From an uncultured Planctomycetota bacterium (GTDB taxonomy: Bacteria > Planctomycetota > Phycisphaerae > Sedimentisphaerales > Anaerobacaceae), in assembly GCA_903927855.1 (NCBI GenBank), contig CAIYOL010000401.1:1-13846 (forward strand): a DNA stretch of 13,846 nt, written 5' to 3'. The notes under the pieces were generated by a model that worked only from the letters and a program-made list of their open reading frames with translations, searched no databases and was not told where the DNA came from. This document shows positions 13,310-13,846 of this stretch, piece after piece (the first letter of the stretch is position 1; every line of letters begins with the position of its first letter). Both the position numbers and the translations under genes were made by a program.

Positions 13310-13846
13310 TCAAGAGGGTTGGTGCGCTACAGTAAAAGGCCGACACCTTCCTATGTTATTTAATAAGCCAACAGCGGTCATACTGACCAGGAGGCTCGAG
13401 CCGCCGTAGCTTACGAAGGGCAAAGTCAAGCCCGTGATCGGCATCAGCCCCACAGTCATATATACATTGACGATAACCTCAACTGCAAACATCGCTACAA
13501 TACCTACCGCAAGAAATCTGCCGAAGGGGTCGGTGTTGTACTGAGCGATTTCCAAGCCACAACTGATAATAACGGCATAAAGTCCAAACAGACCGAGGCA
13601 ACCCAGAAACCCCCACTGGTGGGCGATTATAGAGAAAATAAAGTCGTTGTGTCTAAAAGCGAGGAAGTCATATTTAATAAAAGGCCCTTGTCGAAAGCCG
13701 TATCCTGTCATTCCGCCGGAGGCAATGGCAAATTTCGAGCGTGTCAAATGGTAGCCCCACTCGCTTTCCCATCGCTTGGCGTTGAAGTTTGTGCCGACCA
13801 GGATTTTGCCGAGAGCCGGGTGTTCTTCCGTTTTTTGCTGAATCCA
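13310..13846 (-). CDS. rodA: SEDS-family peptidoglycan polymerase, RodA/FtsW-like, 3' part
   Basis: C-terminal 178 residues of a SEDS-family membrane protein. These proteins polymerise glycan strands from lipid II, RodA in wall elongation and FtsW in division, each with a partner transpeptidase. The frame is open to the right edge, reading WIQQKTEEHP at its visible start; the TTG at 13747 is internal. Family marks: 'LTRSKFAIASGGMTGYGF' (usual QSKIAIGSGG..G.G), FRHNDFIFSIIAHQWGFLG (usual ERHTDFIFAVIAEEWGF), then two membrane segments and VGLMPITGLTLPFVSYGGSS with the SYGGSS signature. The usual Glu before the His and the Thr after it are replaced (FRHND). RodA is preferred over FtsW from the MPITGLTLPF block and the lack of an FtsW-type tail, but the N-terminal half is missing, so the symbol is tentative. 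It converges on murJ with 13 nt between stops. Confidence 0.8.
   Translation of the reverse strand, partial: WIQQKTEEHPALGKILVGTNFNAKRWESEWGYHLTRSKFAIASGGMTGYGFRQGPFIKYDFLAFRHNDFIFSIIAHQWGFLGCLGLFGLYAVIISCGLEIAQYNTDPFGRFLAVGIVAMFAVEVIVNVYMTVGLMPITGLTLPFVSYGGSSLLVSMTAVGLLNNIGRCRPFTVAHQPS

Overview
The window most likely comes from a Gram-negative member of the Planctomycetota, class Phycisphaerae. This is an inference from protein style. The 1030-residue surface protein at 5588-8680 combines an FN3-like domain, a 'YYWRIDDTN ... WSFTT' domain, a LamG domain and two half-dockerin-like motifs, one before the LamG domain and one at the C-terminus. That is the usual build of secreted proteins in that class. 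Lipid A synthesis (lpxB) fits an outer membrane. No RNA gene, CRISPR array, insertion sequence or phage gene was seen.

Region 1 (1-3611) is A+T-rich and is an old tandem duplication of a two-gene unit: cysteine-rich protein A (cut by the left edge), secreted protein B1, cysteine-rich protein A', secreted protein B2. B1 and B2 are clear paralogues with matching N- and C-terminal blocks, and A and A' match in their C-terminal halves. The same short hairpin-bearing element follows both B genes. After B1 this element runs directly into the reading frame of A', which has no ATG start and no signal peptide. A' therefore looks like a gene whose 5' end was lost at the duplication junction. This module is the least familiar thing in the window.

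Region 2 (3579-5587) holds lpxB (lipid-A-disaccharide synthase) between two long intergenic stretches. The second stretch carries a sigma70-like promoter and a leader of about 240 nt with three imperfect direct repeats and several small hairpins. It ends at a strong Shine-Dalgarno site in front of the large surface protein.

Region 3 (5588-11323) holds the large surface protein, a very good intrinsic terminator (8715-8757), and an exported TPR protein on the minus strand with a Pro/Gln-rich repeated tail.

Region 4 (11324-13846) holds murJ (lipid II flippase) on the plus strand, divergent from the TPR gene. It converges on the 3' part of a SEDS-family gene (rodA/ftsW-like) on the minus strand, 13 nt away. 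The right edge cuts that gene.

The recognisable genes all concern the cell envelope: lipid A, lipid II flipping, peptidoglycan polymerisation and exported proteins. They do not form one operon. They lie on both strands with large gaps and separate signals, so the shared theme may partly be chance.
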